The translations under genes were made by a program, and so were the position numbers. DNA of 64,000 nucleotides, taken from assembly GCA_964533185.1 (NCBI GenBank), contig CAZHLD010000001.1, positions 124,001 to 188,000 of the forward strand. The letters run 5' to 3'. Positions 25,013 through 33,710 of the stretch are shown here, one piece after another. The notes under the pieces are model-generated. The model was not told the origin of the DNA and searched no databases. It was given only the letters and a program-made list of their open reading frames with translations. The stretch comes from CAZHLD01 sp964533185 (lineage in GTDB: Bacteria > Acidobacteriota > Terriglobia > Acidiferrales > UBA7541). How positions within the stretch are numbered: position 1 is the stretch's first letter; each line of letters starts with the position of its first letter.

Positions 25013-26682
25013 CCCCATCGTTCGGCACCCTCAGCCAGGTCGCCATCATTGCCCGGCTCCGCGCCTGCATCTTTCGCAACTCCATCCGCACCACCAGCGC
25101 TCGCCTTGACCTGGTCGCGTTTCTCCTCGTCGGCGCTCTGATTGCTGTCTTCGACCTCGGCATCGGCATGGGCATGGCTTTCGGTGCCTACTTCGCTCTG
25201 ACCACCGGAAAGCTGGCCCTTCTGAATTTCCTCTTCTGGGGCCTCTTCCTTGCCTGGCAGTTCCTCCCCATAATATTTGCCTCCTTCACTGTGGACTTCG
25301 ACTTCCGCGGCCTCCTCCGCTTTCCCCTCCGCTTCCTCGCCTTCTACCTCCTCAGCCTCGCCTATGCCCTGTTCGACCCTGCCCTTCTTTCTTGCATCTT
25401 CTGGCTGCTCTGCCTGGGCGCCGGCATTGTCTTTGCCCGCCCCGACCTTTTCCCTTGGATCCTCCTGCTCGTCCTCGTCTTTGCCGCAACCAACCTGCTC
25501 CTCGGCCGCCTCATCTCCTCCTGGCTTGAGCGGCTCCTCGCTCGCCGCCGCACGCGCGAGGCTGCCATCGCCCTCTTCCTTCTCGCCCTGTTCAGCTTCC
25601 AGTTGGTTGGTGTCGCCGGTGAACGCTGGGGACGACAGGCCGCCCCCATCGTGGTGAGAGTCTCACCACTCTTGCGCCCGCTCCCTCCCGGCCTCGCTGG
25701 GATGGCCATCGAGCGCGCCTTCGATGGCCGCCATCTATCCGCGCTGGCTCCGACGGCTCTCCTCGCCGCCTATGGTGTTGTCTTCGCCTGGCTGCTGCGC
25801 CGTCGTCTCCTCGCTCAGTACCGCGGCGAAGACCTCAGCGAATCCCTCGCCCCCTCTCGCCCCTCTGTTCCCTCAGCCTTTCGCCCTGCCCCAGTCTCTT
25901 CCGCGTCCTCTGCTTCCTTTGCCTCCTCCTTCCTCCCTCCTCCCGTCGCAGCCATGTTCGAAAAGGACATTCGCTACATCCTCCGCAATTCCGTCCTTCT
26001 CCTCACTCTAATCGCACCCGTTCTCTTTCTGATCGTCCTCCTGTCCGCTGGCCAGTCTCCCCGCCCGGGGAAGCGTTCGGTCATGCCCATTACTTCTTCA
26101 GACTTCCTCTTCCCCGGCGCCGTCGCCTACGCCGTCTTGATCTTCACCAACCTCCTCCACAACTGCTTCGGCTACGCCGGCTACGGCATCCAGCTTCTTC
26201 TGGCCGCTCCCGTCCGCTTCCGCGACATCCTGCTCGGCGTCAACCTCGCCCAGACCGCGCTCGTTCTGTTCGAAACGGCTCTCATCACCCTCTTCTACAG
26301 CCTGTTCTTCCATCCCCCGGCGCTCCCGATGCTCCTCGCTACTCTGGCCATGCTTTGTTTTCTTCTGCTGGTCAACCTCTCGGCCGGAAATCTCCTCTCG
26401 CTCTACCGCCCGCGCCGCATCGAGTTCGGCTCTATGCGACGCCAGCAAGCCTCCGGCCTCACCGTCTTGATCGGCCTCGGCATCCAGCTCGCTAGTTTTA
26501 TTCTGATTACCCTGGTCTTTCTGGCGACGTATTTCTTTGGTGGGACGTGGCTGGCCTTGCTCGTCTTTCTGGTCTTGGCCGCAGCCGCCGCGCAGCTCTA
26601 TCGCACCGTGCTCGACCGCTGCACCCACATCGCCCTCGACCGCCGCGAATTCCTAACCGCCGAATTCTGCCGCTCATCCTGA
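25000..26682 (+). CDS. ABC-2 type transporter membrane protein
   Basis: A 560-residue protein with about twelve to fourteen hydrophobic segments in two halves, separated near residues 280-320 by a Ser/Pro/Ala-rich linker (PVSSASSASFASSFLPP). The linker DNA (about 25900-25945) resembles the dispersed CTCTGCG-type repeats, so it may be repeat-derived. The second half starts FEKDIRYILRNSVLLL and includes YAGYGIQLLLAAPVRFRDIL, typical of ABC-2 permeases. The start overlaps the ATPase gene by 13 bp. It probably pairs with that ATPase in export. Confidence 0.85.
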   Translation: MADVAPSFGTLSQVAIIARLRACIFRNSIRTTSARLDLVAFLLVGALIAVFDLGIGMGMAFGAYFALTTGKLALLNFLFWGLFLAWQFLPIIFASFTVDFDFRGLLRFPLRFLAFYLLSLAYALFDPALLSCIFWLLCLGAGIVFARPDLFPWILLLVLVFAATNLLLGRLISSWLERLLARRRTREAAIALFLLALFSFQLVGVAGERWGRQAAPIVVRVSPLLRPLPPGLAGMAIERAFDGRHLSALAPTALLAAYGVVFAWLLRRRLLAQYRGEDLSESLAPSRPSVPSAFRPAPVSSASSASFASSFLPPPVAAMFEKDIRYILRNSVLLLTLIAPVLFLIVLLSAGQSPRPGKRSVMPITSSDFLFPGAVAYAVLIFTNLLHNCFGYAGYGIQLLLAAPVRFRDILLGVNLAQTALVLFETALITLFYSLFFHPPALPMLLATLAMLCFLLLVNLSAGNLLSLYRPRRIEFGSMRRQQASGLTVLIGLGIQLASFILITLVFLATYFFGGTWLALLVFLVLAAAAAQLYRTVLDRCTHIALDRREFLTAEFCRSS

Positions 26683-27027
26683 CTTCCTTTCCCCTGTCAT
26701 TCTGAGCGGAGTCCCAGCCTTGCCGGGACGAAGTGAAGAATCCCTCTGCGCCTGTTTCTCTTACTTCTTCCCCAGAATCTCCTTCCACTCACTCAATCGG
26801 TATCGCCGCCGCCATCATCACCAGCGCCGCGCTCAACGACCATGCCTTCCTCATCGTTTTCTCCTTTCATGCCCATTCCCGCGTGGCGCACCCTGCGCCC
26901 TGAAACGCCACGCAGTTGCAGTGCGTCTCGCTCCCAAAGGCTTGCGCGGCTGCCGCCCCTGCGCTACTCTCGCCGCGCCCTGTCGGTCACTTTCGCCCTT
27001 GACTCTCTTCATTTAGAGGTTGCCCTG
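26683..27027. other. Intergenic region between the ABC permease and M42 genes
   Basis: This 345-bp region contains repeat A6 near its left end. An open frame runs through part of it (from 26842) into the M42 gene, but it has no protein-like features before 27028. I see no RNA gene. Confidence 0.4.
26695..26746 (+). repeat. Family A hairpin repeat, copy A6
   Basis: Arms ATTCT/AGAAT are fully paired. The core GTCCC-AGC/GC-CGGGAC has one mismatch. It lies 13 bp past the stop of the ABC permease gene. Confidence 0.75.
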
Positions 27028-29400
27028 ATGAACCCATCTGGATTGAACGCTGTCATTCTGAGGGCCGGTCCCACCGGCCCGAAGAATCCCTCTTTGTTCT
27101 TTGACTTCTCTGCGTCCTCTGCTTCCTCTGTTCCCTCTGCTCCCTCTGCGATATGTTTTCTCTTTCTCTTGCTCGCCCTTGTTGCGTTTACAATCCCGGC
27201 TAACGCTCAATCCCTTTCTCAAGATCTCCCGAACTTCGTCGAAACCCCCGCCGTCACCGGCTACGAGCAATCCCTCGCCGCCGAAATCCGCTCGCGCCTC
27301 AAAAGTCTCAATCCCCGCACCGACAACCTCGGCAACGTCATCGTCACTCTCGGCTCCGGGTCTCCCTCGCGCCTCATCGTCACTCCGATGGACGAGCCCG
27401 GCTACGTCGTCAGCGCCATCACCTCCGACGGCTATCTTCGCGTTCAACGCCTCCCCCAGCAGGCTCCTCATTCTCTCTTCGATCTTCTCCACACCTCTCA
27501 ACCCGTCACCATCACCACGCGCTCCGGCAAATCCGTCTTCGGCGTCATCGCCGGCCTCTCCACCCATCTTCAACCCGCTCGACAGAACGCTCCCCGCGCC
27601 GCTCACCCCGACGAAATCTTCGTGGACATCGGCGCCTCTTCCCCCGCCGAAGTCCGTCAGGCCCGCGTGGACATTCTCGACCCCATTTCCCTCGACCGCA
27701 CCTTGTACCAGATGGGCTACGGCCGCCTCACTGCTCCGGCCATCGGCGACCGCTTCGGCTGCGCCGCGCTTGTCGAGCTGTTACGTCGCCTCGACCCGGC
27801 CAAACTCACCGGCACTCTTACTGTCGCCTTTGTCGCCCAGCAGTGGGCCAGCTCGCGCGGCCTCGACCGCCTCATGCAGCAGGTCAACCCCGACGAGATG
27901 ATCTACATCGGCCGCCTCCTCCCTCGCCGCGGCCCCGGCGCCCAGGCCGCCCCTCGCACGCCATCCGTTCAGCCCGGCAGCGGCGTTCTGATTGGCTCAG
28001 CCGAACCGCAAGCGCCTCTCACGAGCCTTGCTGAAGAGCTCAAGCGTCTCGCCGACGAAAACAAGATTGCAGTCGCCGCCGAATCCACCGCGCCTCTTCC
28101 CCGCGTCAGCTATACGCAGGGCCCGGCTCTTCCCGAAAGGTTCGCACATCTCGGCGTTCCCACTCGCTTTCCCCTCACCCCTGCCGAGTTTCTCGACTCC
28201 CGCGACATTCTGAACTTGGTTTCGCTGCTCGAGCTTTATGCCCAAGGAATGCGTTCGCCGATCGATTTCGATAGTTTTGTTGGGCTGGGCGAAGGCGGTA
28301 GCGTTGCTTGGGGACCTTCGGGGCCCTCCCAGGCGTACATTCTGCAGAAGCTCGTCGAAACCTACGGCGTCAGCGGCAACGAAGGCCCAGTCCGCGAAGC
28401 CATCACTCGACTTCTCCCGTCCTGGGCCAAACCCGAAACCGACGCCGCCGGCAATCTCGTCCTTCGCGTCAGCGCCACTCCGCCCAGCGCCCAGACGCTC
28501 GCCAAAGTCGAGCGAATCGCCTTCATCGCCCACATGGACGAAATCGGCTACGTCGTCCGCTCCATCTCCTCCGACGGCAAACTCGAAGTCCAGTCCCGCG
28601 GCGGCGGCATCCCTGAGTTTTTCCTCGGCCACGCCGTTCTCGTCCACACGAAAGGCGGTCCTCGCCCCGGCGTCCTCGAACTTCCCGCCGGTTGGGACGC
28701 ACCCGACTTCCAATGGCCGCGCGGCCCTCAGGCGCAGGTCGGCGAGGCCCGTGCCATCCGCGTTGATGTCGGCGCCCGCTCGCCCGACGAAGTCGCGCAG
28801 CTCAGCATCCAGGTCGGCGACACTCTCACCGTCCCCAAAAAGTTCAGAAAACTCTTTGGCACCCGCGCCAACGGCCGCAGCTTCGACGACCGCGTCGGCT
28901 GTGCTGCCCTGATTGCCGCCGTCTGGGCTTTGGGCCCCAACCCGCCCGCAAAGGAGATTCTCTTTATCTGGTCAACGGAGGAAGAAGTCGGCCTGCGCGG
29001 CGCATTTGCCATTGCCCAGCGCCTGGCCGACGAAGGTCGCTCGCCCGACTACGTTTTCGCTGTGGATACCTTTGTCAGTTCCGATTCGCCGCTTGAATCC
29101 GACCGCTTTGCCAACGCCCCCATCGGCAAAGGCTTCGTCATCCGCGCCGTGGACAACTCCAACATCACCGCCCGCCCGTTCGTTGACCGTCTCGTCAAAC
29201 TCGCCCGCGCCAGCTCCATTCCCGTGCAGTACGGCGTCACCGGCGGCGGCAATGATGGGGCCGTCTTCCTCCGCGGCGGCACCGTGGATATCCCCATCTC
29301 CTGGCCCTTGCGCTATTCCCACTCACCGGGTGAAGTCATTGATACGCGCGACCTCGATGCCCTCGCCCGCATCATCGCCGCCATCTCCCGTTCCTGGTGA
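27028..29400 (+). CDS. Secreted tandem M42 peptidase with a degenerate first domain
   Basis: This is a 790-residue protein with two M42 (TET/glutamyl aminopeptidase-like) domains in tandem. The second has every expected metal and catalytic site: IAHMDEIGYV near 28530, SFDDRVG, STEEEVGLRG, FAVDTF and RYSHSPGEV. The first has the same order of blocks but each key residue is changed: TPMDEPGYV, AIGDRFG, VAQQWASS and RFPLTPAEF. It is therefore probably inactive. The signal peptide (CFLFLLLALVAFTIPANAQ) is preceded by about 35 residues encoded by a family A hairpin and a CTCTGCG repeat. The ATG at 27028 is the best canonical start, though an alternative start nearer the hydrophobic core is possible. 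Confidence 0.85.
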   Translation: MNPSGLNAVILRAGPTGPKNPSLFFDFSASSASSVPSAPSAICFLFLLLALVAFTIPANAQSLSQDLPNFVETPAVTGYEQSLAAEIRSRLKSLNPRTDNLGNVIVTLGSGSPSRLIVTPMDEPGYVVSAITSDGYLRVQRLPQQAPHSLFDLLHTSQPVTITTRSGKSVFGVIAGLSTHLQPARQNAPRAAHPDEIFVDIGASSPAEVRQARVDILDPISLDRTLYQMGYGRLTAPAIGDRFGCAALVELLRRLDPAKLTGTLTVAFVAQQWASSRGLDRLMQQVNPDEMIYIGRLLPRRGPGAQAAPRTPSVQPGSGVLIGSAEPQAPLTSLAEELKRLADENKIAVAAESTAPLPRVSYTQGPALPERFAHLGVPTRFPLTPAEFLDSRDILNLVSLLELYAQGMRSPIDFDSFVGLGEGGSVAWGPSGPSQAYILQKLVETYGVSGNEGPVREAITRLLPSWAKPETDAAGNLVLRVSATPPSAQTLAKVERIAFIAHMDEIGYVVRSISSDGKLEVQSRGGGIPEFFLGHAVLVHTKGGPRPGVLELPAGWDAPDFQWPRGPQAQVGEARAIRVDVGARSPDEVAQLSIQVGDTLTVPKKFRKLFGTRANGRSFDDRVGCAALIAAVWALGPNPPAKEILFIWSTEEEVGLRGAFAIAQRLADEGRSPDYVFAVDTFVSSDSPLESDRFANAPIGKGFVIRAVDNSNITARPFVDRLVKLARASSIPVQYGVTGGGNDGAVFLRGGTVDIPISWPLRYSHSPGEVIDTRDLDALARIIAAISRSW
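27051..27092 (+). repeat. Family A hairpin repeat, copy A7, inside the M42 reading frame
   Basis: Arms ATTCT/AGAAT surround a perfect GGGCCGGT/ACCGGCCC core with a CC loop. It lies in the 5' part of the M42 open frame, ahead of the signal-peptide core. Confidence 0.75.
27107..27153 (+). repeat. CTCTGCG-type pyrimidine repeat, copy B2
   Basis: Five or more CTCTG-Y words in tandem, directly after A7 and immediately before the codons of the M42 signal peptide; translated as a Ser/Ala/Pro run. Confidence 0.6.
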
Positions 29401-29410
29401 TGGCCTTGCT

Positions 29411-29439
29411 TGTGTAGGGGCGGGCCTTTGTGCCCGCCC
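29411..29439 (+). repeat. TGTAG-headed hairpin repeat, copy E2
   Basis: TGTGTAGGGGC is followed by the palindrome GGGC-CTTTGT-GCCC. It lies 11 bp past the M42 stop, a place where it could terminate or protect the transcript. Confidence 0.5.
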
Positions 29440-29452
29440 AGATTTCATCGCC

Positions 29453-29526
29453 GTGTTCTCTGTCTGAGTTGCTCTTCTCTGTGCTCTCCGTATCCTCTGT
29501 GACCTCTGTGTTGAACTCTTTTCTCT
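29453..29526 (+). repeat. CTCTGCG-type pyrimidine repeat, copy B3
   Basis: A 70-bp run of CTCTGTG, CCTCTGTG and CTCTCCG words between the M42 gene and the convergent small membrane protein gene. Confidence 0.55.
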
Positions 29527-29535
29527 TTTCTTGCC

Positions 29536-29946
29536 TCAACTCTTATCTTTGTACGCCAGCCCCAGCACCACTCCCAGCACCAGAAAATACCCGAAGTTCG
29601 CCGGCCCCCACGCCAGATAGAACGGATAATTGTTCAGCACCATGTGCGGCATCAACTGCTGCATCCAACCGGCGATCAGCCCGAGAAACACGCCAAACAG
29701 CACGCCGGTTGATAGCCGCGCCGCTCCACCCCGCGCGAACAGCGCATAGAACACCGTAATCAGCGCCACATTCAGCGCGCTGCTCAGCATCATCCGCGCC
29801 ATTGGCAACTGGTCCTGCGGCTTCAGTAAGTCCGGGTACTGCGCGTGGAAGTTGTGCAGCGCAAACCCGTACACCAGGTTCTGGTATCCCGCCCCCACCA
29901 GCACCGCCAGCGCGTACGCCAGCAACAACCGCTTCGTGTTAATCAT
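29536..29946 (-). CDS. Small four-helix membrane protein
   Basis: A 136-residue protein with four predicted membrane segments (LLLAYALAVLVGAGY; ALNVALITVFYALFA; TGVLFGVFLGLIAGW; ANFGYFLVLGVVLGLAY) and short charged loops. It starts MINTKRLL with a good positive-inside N-terminus. No catalytic motif or named family is recognised. It is flanked by dispersed repeats on both sides and is divergent from the tryptophanase-like gene, so it is probably transcribed alone. Confidence 0.7.
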   Translation of the reverse strand: MINTKRLLLAYALAVLVGAGYQNLVYGFALHNFHAQYPDLLKPQDQLPMARMMLSSALNVALITVFYALFARGGAARLSTGVLFGVFLGLIAGWMQQLMPHMVLNNYPFYLAWGPANFGYFLVLGVVLGLAYKDKS

Positions 29947-30012
29947 GGCCCCTCCTCTCGACGCCGGATTCTACGCCATCCCATCGTTGTCCGGCGATCT
30001 ATTCGTCCGCTC

Positions 30013-30050
30013 CCAATTTCAAATCTCAAATTTCCAATCTGATATTTCTC
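30013..30050 (+). repeat. AT-rich ATTTC repeat, copy C2
   Basis: CCAATTTCAAATC-type words in the divergent spacer between the small membrane protein and tryptophanase-like genes. Confidence 0.5.
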
Positions 30051-30063
30051 TTCCCTCTTCCTA

Positions 30064-30091
30064 TCCGTGCTCATCTGTGTTTATCTCTGGC
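30064..30091 (+). repeat. CATCTGTG repeat, copy D1
   Basis: The core ATCCGTGCTCATCTGTG can be aligned with the reverse complement of a tract at 62507-62536 (ATCGGTGTTCATCGGTG). The two copies have opposite orientation on the two sides of 55 kb. Confidence 0.45.
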
Positions 30092-30110
30092 TTCGCTGTC
30101 GGAGCCGTCC

Positions 30111-31499
30111 ATGCCCATCAAGACCATCATCGAGCCGTTTCGCATCAAGGCTGTCGAGCCCATCCGCCGCACCACCCGCGAAGAGCGCCAGCGCCTGCTC
30201 GCCGCCGCCGGCTACAACCTCTTCCTCATCCCTTCCACCGACATCCTGATCGACCTGCTCACCGACTCCGGCACCGGCGCCATGTCCACCGAGCAGTGGG
30301 CCGCCCTCATGCGCGGCGACGAATCCTACGCCGGCTCGCCCAGCTTCACTCGCTTCCGCGAGTCCATCGAGGCCATCTTCGGCTTCCGCCACGTTATTCC
30401 CACGCATCAGGGCCGCGCCGCCGAGCGCATCCTCTTCAGCGTCATGTGCAAAAAGGGCGACGTCGTCCCCAACAACACCCACTTTGACACCACTCGCGCC
30501 AACTGCGAATTCGTCGGCGCCGAAGCCCTCGACCTCCCCATCCCTGAAGCCCGCCAGCCTGCTCTCATCCATCCCTTCAAAGGCAATATGGACGTCGCCC
30601 GCCTCGAAGAAACCATTGCGCGCGTTGGCCGCCAGTGCATTCCGCTGGTCATGCTTACCATCACCAATAATTCCGGCGGCGGCCAACCCGTCTCGATGGA
30701 AAACATCCGCGCCGTCAAGCAAGTCTGCTCCCGTCACAATATCCCGCTTTATATTGACGCCTGCCGCTTCGCCGAAAACTCCTACTTCATCAAGCTCCGC
30801 GAGCCCGGCTACGCCCAGAAAACTCCGCGCGAAATCGCCCAGGAAATCTTCCGCCACGCCGACGGCTGCACCATGTCCGCCAAAAAAGACGGCCTCGCCA
30901 ATATCGGTGGCTTTCTTTGCACCAACGACGACGCCATTGCCCAGCAGGAAAAAGACCTCCTCATCCTCACCGAAGGTTTTCCCACCTACGGCGGCCTCGC
31001 CGGCCGCGACCTCGAAGCCATTGCCGTCGGCCTCAATGAGGTCCTCGAGGAAGACTACCTCAACTACCGCATCGTCTCCACCGCCTATCTCGGCAACCAC
31101 ATCGCCCAAGAGGGCGTACCCATCGTCCAGCCCCCAGGCGGCCACGCGATTTACATTGACGCCCGCGCCTTCCTCCCCCACGTTCCTCCGGCGCAGTTCC
31201 CCGGCGTCGCCCTGGCCGGTGAGCTGTACATCGAAGGCGGCATCCGCTCGGTCGAAATCGGCACGCTGATGTTCGGCGAACGCGCCACCATGGACCTGGT
31301 CCGCCTCGCCATTCCCCGCCGCGTTTACACCCAGAGCCACATTGACTATGTGATCGAAGTCATTCTCGAAGTCTGGCGCCGCCGCGAAAACATCCGCGGC
31401 CTCGAACTCACCCACCAGTCCCCCTTCCTCCGCCACTTCACCGCCCGCTTCCGCCCCCTCGTCTCCGCGCCCGCCTCCGCTCAACATTCCTCCGTCTAA
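30111..31499 (+). CDS. Tryptophanase / beta-eliminating lyase
   Basis: A 462-residue PLP enzyme of the tryptophanase and tyrosine phenol-lyase family. Family features include SGTGAMSTEQWAALMRGDES, PTHQGRAAERIL, TNNSGGGQPVSMENI, YIDACRFAEN, the PLP lysine in TMSAKKDGLANIGG, and the C-terminal IPRRVYTQSHIDY. The active-site lysine region mixes both subfamilies. At the position where tyrosine phenol-lyase has the phenol-binding Arg (SMERG) this protein has SVEIG, as in tryptophanase. Tryptophan-to-indole, pyruvate and ammonia is therefore the likelier reaction, but other amino acids are possible. No tnaB-type permease or tnaC leader is visible. Confidence 0.85.
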   Translation: MPIKTIIEPFRIKAVEPIRRTTREERQRLLAAAGYNLFLIPSTDILIDLLTDSGTGAMSTEQWAALMRGDESYAGSPSFTRFRESIEAIFGFRHVIPTHQGRAAERILFSVMCKKGDVVPNNTHFDTTRANCEFVGAEALDLPIPEARQPALIHPFKGNMDVARLEETIARVGRQCIPLVMLTITNNSGGGQPVSMENIRAVKQVCSRHNIPLYIDACRFAENSYFIKLREPGYAQKTPREIAQEIFRHADGCTMSAKKDGLANIGGFLCTNDDAIAQQEKDLLILTEGFPTYGGLAGRDLEAIAVGLNEVLEEDYLNYRIVSTAYLGNHIAQEGVPIVQPPGGHAIYIDARAFLPHVPPAQFPGVALAGELYIEGGIRSVEIGTLMFGERATMDLVRLAIPRRVYTQSHIDYVIEVILEVWRRRENIRGLELTHQSPFLRHFTARFRPLVSAPASAQHSSV

Positions 31500-31663
31500 C
31501 CGCCGTGCCCCTCCGCGTCCCCTTCTTTACCTCCTCCACCTCCTCAAGAATCATCCTTGCCCTGCGGCCCCCTGTGTGTTACCTGTTGAAACGGCATTCG
31601 GTCTGCGCGTAGCTCTCACGCGCTCACAGTCTCACGCTCCCGCACACAGAAGGTGCCTGTCGA

Positions 31664-33616
31664 ATGTTGCGAAAGCTCCATGTTTATCTGATCAAGCCCT
31701 CGCAGTATGACGAGGAGGGCTACGTCGTTCGCCATTGGCGCGGCGTGCTGCCAAGCAACACGCTCGCCTGTCTCGCCGCGCTCACCGAAGACGTCGTCGC
31801 GCGCAAACTGCTGGGCGAAACGCTCCAGGTGAAGCTCCACCTGCTCGACGAGACGGTGGACAAGATCCCCGTGAAGCGCATTTGCCGCTCCCAGCGCGGC
31901 GGCCACACGCGGACCATCGTGTGTCTCGTCGGCGTGCAGACCAATCAGTTCCCCCGCGCTTCGGACCTGGCCCTCGAATTTCGCAAGGCCGGCCTCGCCG
32001 TAATGATCGGCGGGTTCCACGTCAGCGGCACCCTCGCACTCCGGCCGGACATTCCACCGGACATTCAGGCCTTGCTCGATGCCGGTGTCACGGTCGTCAA
32101 GGGCGAAGTGGAAGAAACCTGGGCGGACTTGCTCCGCGACGTTGTCGCTGGACGCCTCCAGCCCCTCTACGACTTCCTGAACAACAAGCCTGACCTCTAC
32201 GACAAGCCCATCCCGCTGATCCGCCGGGAGTATCTGCGCAAGTTCGTGGGCTCGAATTTCGGGACGCTCGATTGCGGCCGAGGCTGCCCCTTTGAATGCA
32301 GCTTCTGCACCATCATCAACGTCCAGGGCCGCAAGATGCGTGTCCGCTCCACCGAGCAGATCGCCCGTGCCGTGCGCCTCAACTACCGGCGCCACGCGAT
32401 CAGTTTCTACTTCTTCACCGACGACAACTTTGCCCGCAACAAGAACTGGGAGGCCATCTTCGACGTTCTGATCCGCTTGCGCGAAGAAGAACACATCCCG
32501 GTGAAATTCATGATGCAGGTGGACGTGCTCTCCTGGAAAATTCGGAACTTCGTCGAAAAGGCGCAACGCGCCGGCTGCCAGACCGTTTTCATCGGCATGG
32601 AAAGCATCAACACGGACAACCTCAAAGCGGCGGGGAAAACTCAGAACAACGTCGAGGAATATTCCCGGCTGATCGAAACCTATCGCGCCGCGGATATTTC
32701 CACCCACGTCGGCTACATCATTGGTTTCCCGGGAGACACGCCGGATTCCGTCCAGCGCGATCTGGCACGCCTCGAAAAGGAAGTCCGGCCCGACCACGTC
32801 TCCTTCTTCATGCTGACGCCGCTGCCGGGTTCATGCGACCACGTCGAGATGGCCCGCCGCGGCGAATGGATGCATCCGGACTTCAACCTCTACGATTCCC
32901 ACCACGAGGTAACGGTTCACCCTCACCTCAAAAACGGCGAGTGGACGCAGATCTATTTCCAGGCCTGGCGGAAGTTCTACAGTCTCGAAAACATGCGGGC
33001 GGTACTCCAGCGCAGCTCGCTGCGCACCTATTGGAACAATCTCCTGCGCTTCTTCTGGTACAAGAATTCCATCCAGACCGAAGGCCGCCACCCGATGATG
33101 TGCGGCTTCTTCCGCCTCAAGGGCCGCAGGGATCGCCGCCCCGGATTCCCCGTGCTTTCCCGCTGGCAATACTTCCGCACGCGGGCCCGCGAGGTGCGCG
33201 CCCATCTGGCTTCGATGGTCCGCGTTCTTCTCGAGATGGAGGAGCTCTGGTTGGAGACCCGCCATTCCAGCGCCGCCGAGCAACGCATCGTCGAGGAGCT
33301 GAACAAGATCCGTGAGGCGGCCCGCGGCCGGTTAAAGCTCGCCGACCTGCAACTGGCGCACCTGCGCGCTCGGATGCAGTTCCCCTCGCTGCGCGTGCCC
33401 TCCAAGCTCCACCTGTTCTGGGCAAAGTGGTACCCGCTTCTTGCGCCCGGGAAGGTCTATACCCGTGCCGATCTGGACGCCTTCTGGCAGACGGCTAAGC
33501 AGCACTGGACCGAGCGGCGGTGGTTCCGCATCCCGCCGCACCGTCTCGCCTTCAATTTGTTCCGCGACGCCCAGCTTTCCCTGCTGTTTGTGATCAATCT
33601 CGTCCGCGCTCACTAG
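31664..33616 (+). CDS. B12-binding radical SAM enzyme
   Basis: A 650-residue enzyme. The first 170 residues have a Rossmann-like B12-binding layout (VGVQTNQFPRASDLALEFRK, then VMIGGFHVSG) without the DxHxxG motif, as in base-off class B members. The radical SAM cluster motif CPFECSFC (C-x3-C-x2-C) lies near residue 212, followed by FTDDNFARN and GMESINTDNL. The 220-residue C-terminal part is helical and Arg-rich. Related enzymes methylate or rearrange lipids or cofactors; the substrate is unknown. It is monocistronic, downstream of the tryptophanase-like gene. Confidence 0.88.
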   Translation: MLRKLHVYLIKPSQYDEEGYVVRHWRGVLPSNTLACLAALTEDVVARKLLGETLQVKLHLLDETVDKIPVKRICRSQRGGHTRTIVCLVGVQTNQFPRASDLALEFRKAGLAVMIGGFHVSGTLALRPDIPPDIQALLDAGVTVVKGEVEETWADLLRDVVAGRLQPLYDFLNNKPDLYDKPIPLIRREYLRKFVGSNFGTLDCGRGCPFECSFCTIINVQGRKMRVRSTEQIARAVRLNYRRHAISFYFFTDDNFARNKNWEAIFDVLIRLREEEHIPVKFMMQVDVLSWKIRNFVEKAQRAGCQTVFIGMESINTDNLKAAGKTQNNVEEYSRLIETYRAADISTHVGYIIGFPGDTPDSVQRDLARLEKEVRPDHVSFFMLTPLPGSCDHVEMARRGEWMHPDFNLYDSHHEVTVHPHLKNGEWTQIYFQAWRKFYSLENMRAVLQRSSLRTYWNNLLRFFWYKNSIQTEGRHPMMCGFFRLKGRRDRRPGFPVLSRWQYFRTRAREVRAHLASMVRVLLEMEELWLETRHSSAAEQRIVEELNKIREAARGRLKLADLQLAHLRARMQFPSLRVPSKLHLFWAKWYPLLAPGKVYTRADLDAFWQTAKQHWTERRWFRIPPHRLAFNLFRDAQLSLLFVINLVRAH

Positions 33617-33624
33617 TCCGCATC

Positions 33625-33668
33625 CCCCTCCTCTACCTCCTCTGCTTCCTATGTTTCCTCCGCCTTCC
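33625..33668 (+). repeat. Pyrimidine-rich CCTCTGC repeat, copy B7
   Basis: CCTCCTCTACCTCCTCTG-like words fill the spacer between the radical SAM gene and the kinase gene. It is a looser version of family B. Confidence 0.35.
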
Positions 33669-33710
33669 CTTCTTCCATGCCTCCCTACCGCCCTGCTACA
33701 ATCCTCCTCG

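Noticed and set aside
26683..27027. N-terminal extension of the M42 protein from 26842
   Set aside because: The extra 62 residues are low-complexity and lie before repeat A7; the ATG at 27028 is a better start.
30081..31487. 468-codon minus-strand frame
   Set aside because: Exact antisense of the tryptophanase-like gene, Gly/Ala/Asp-rich, with no domain signal.
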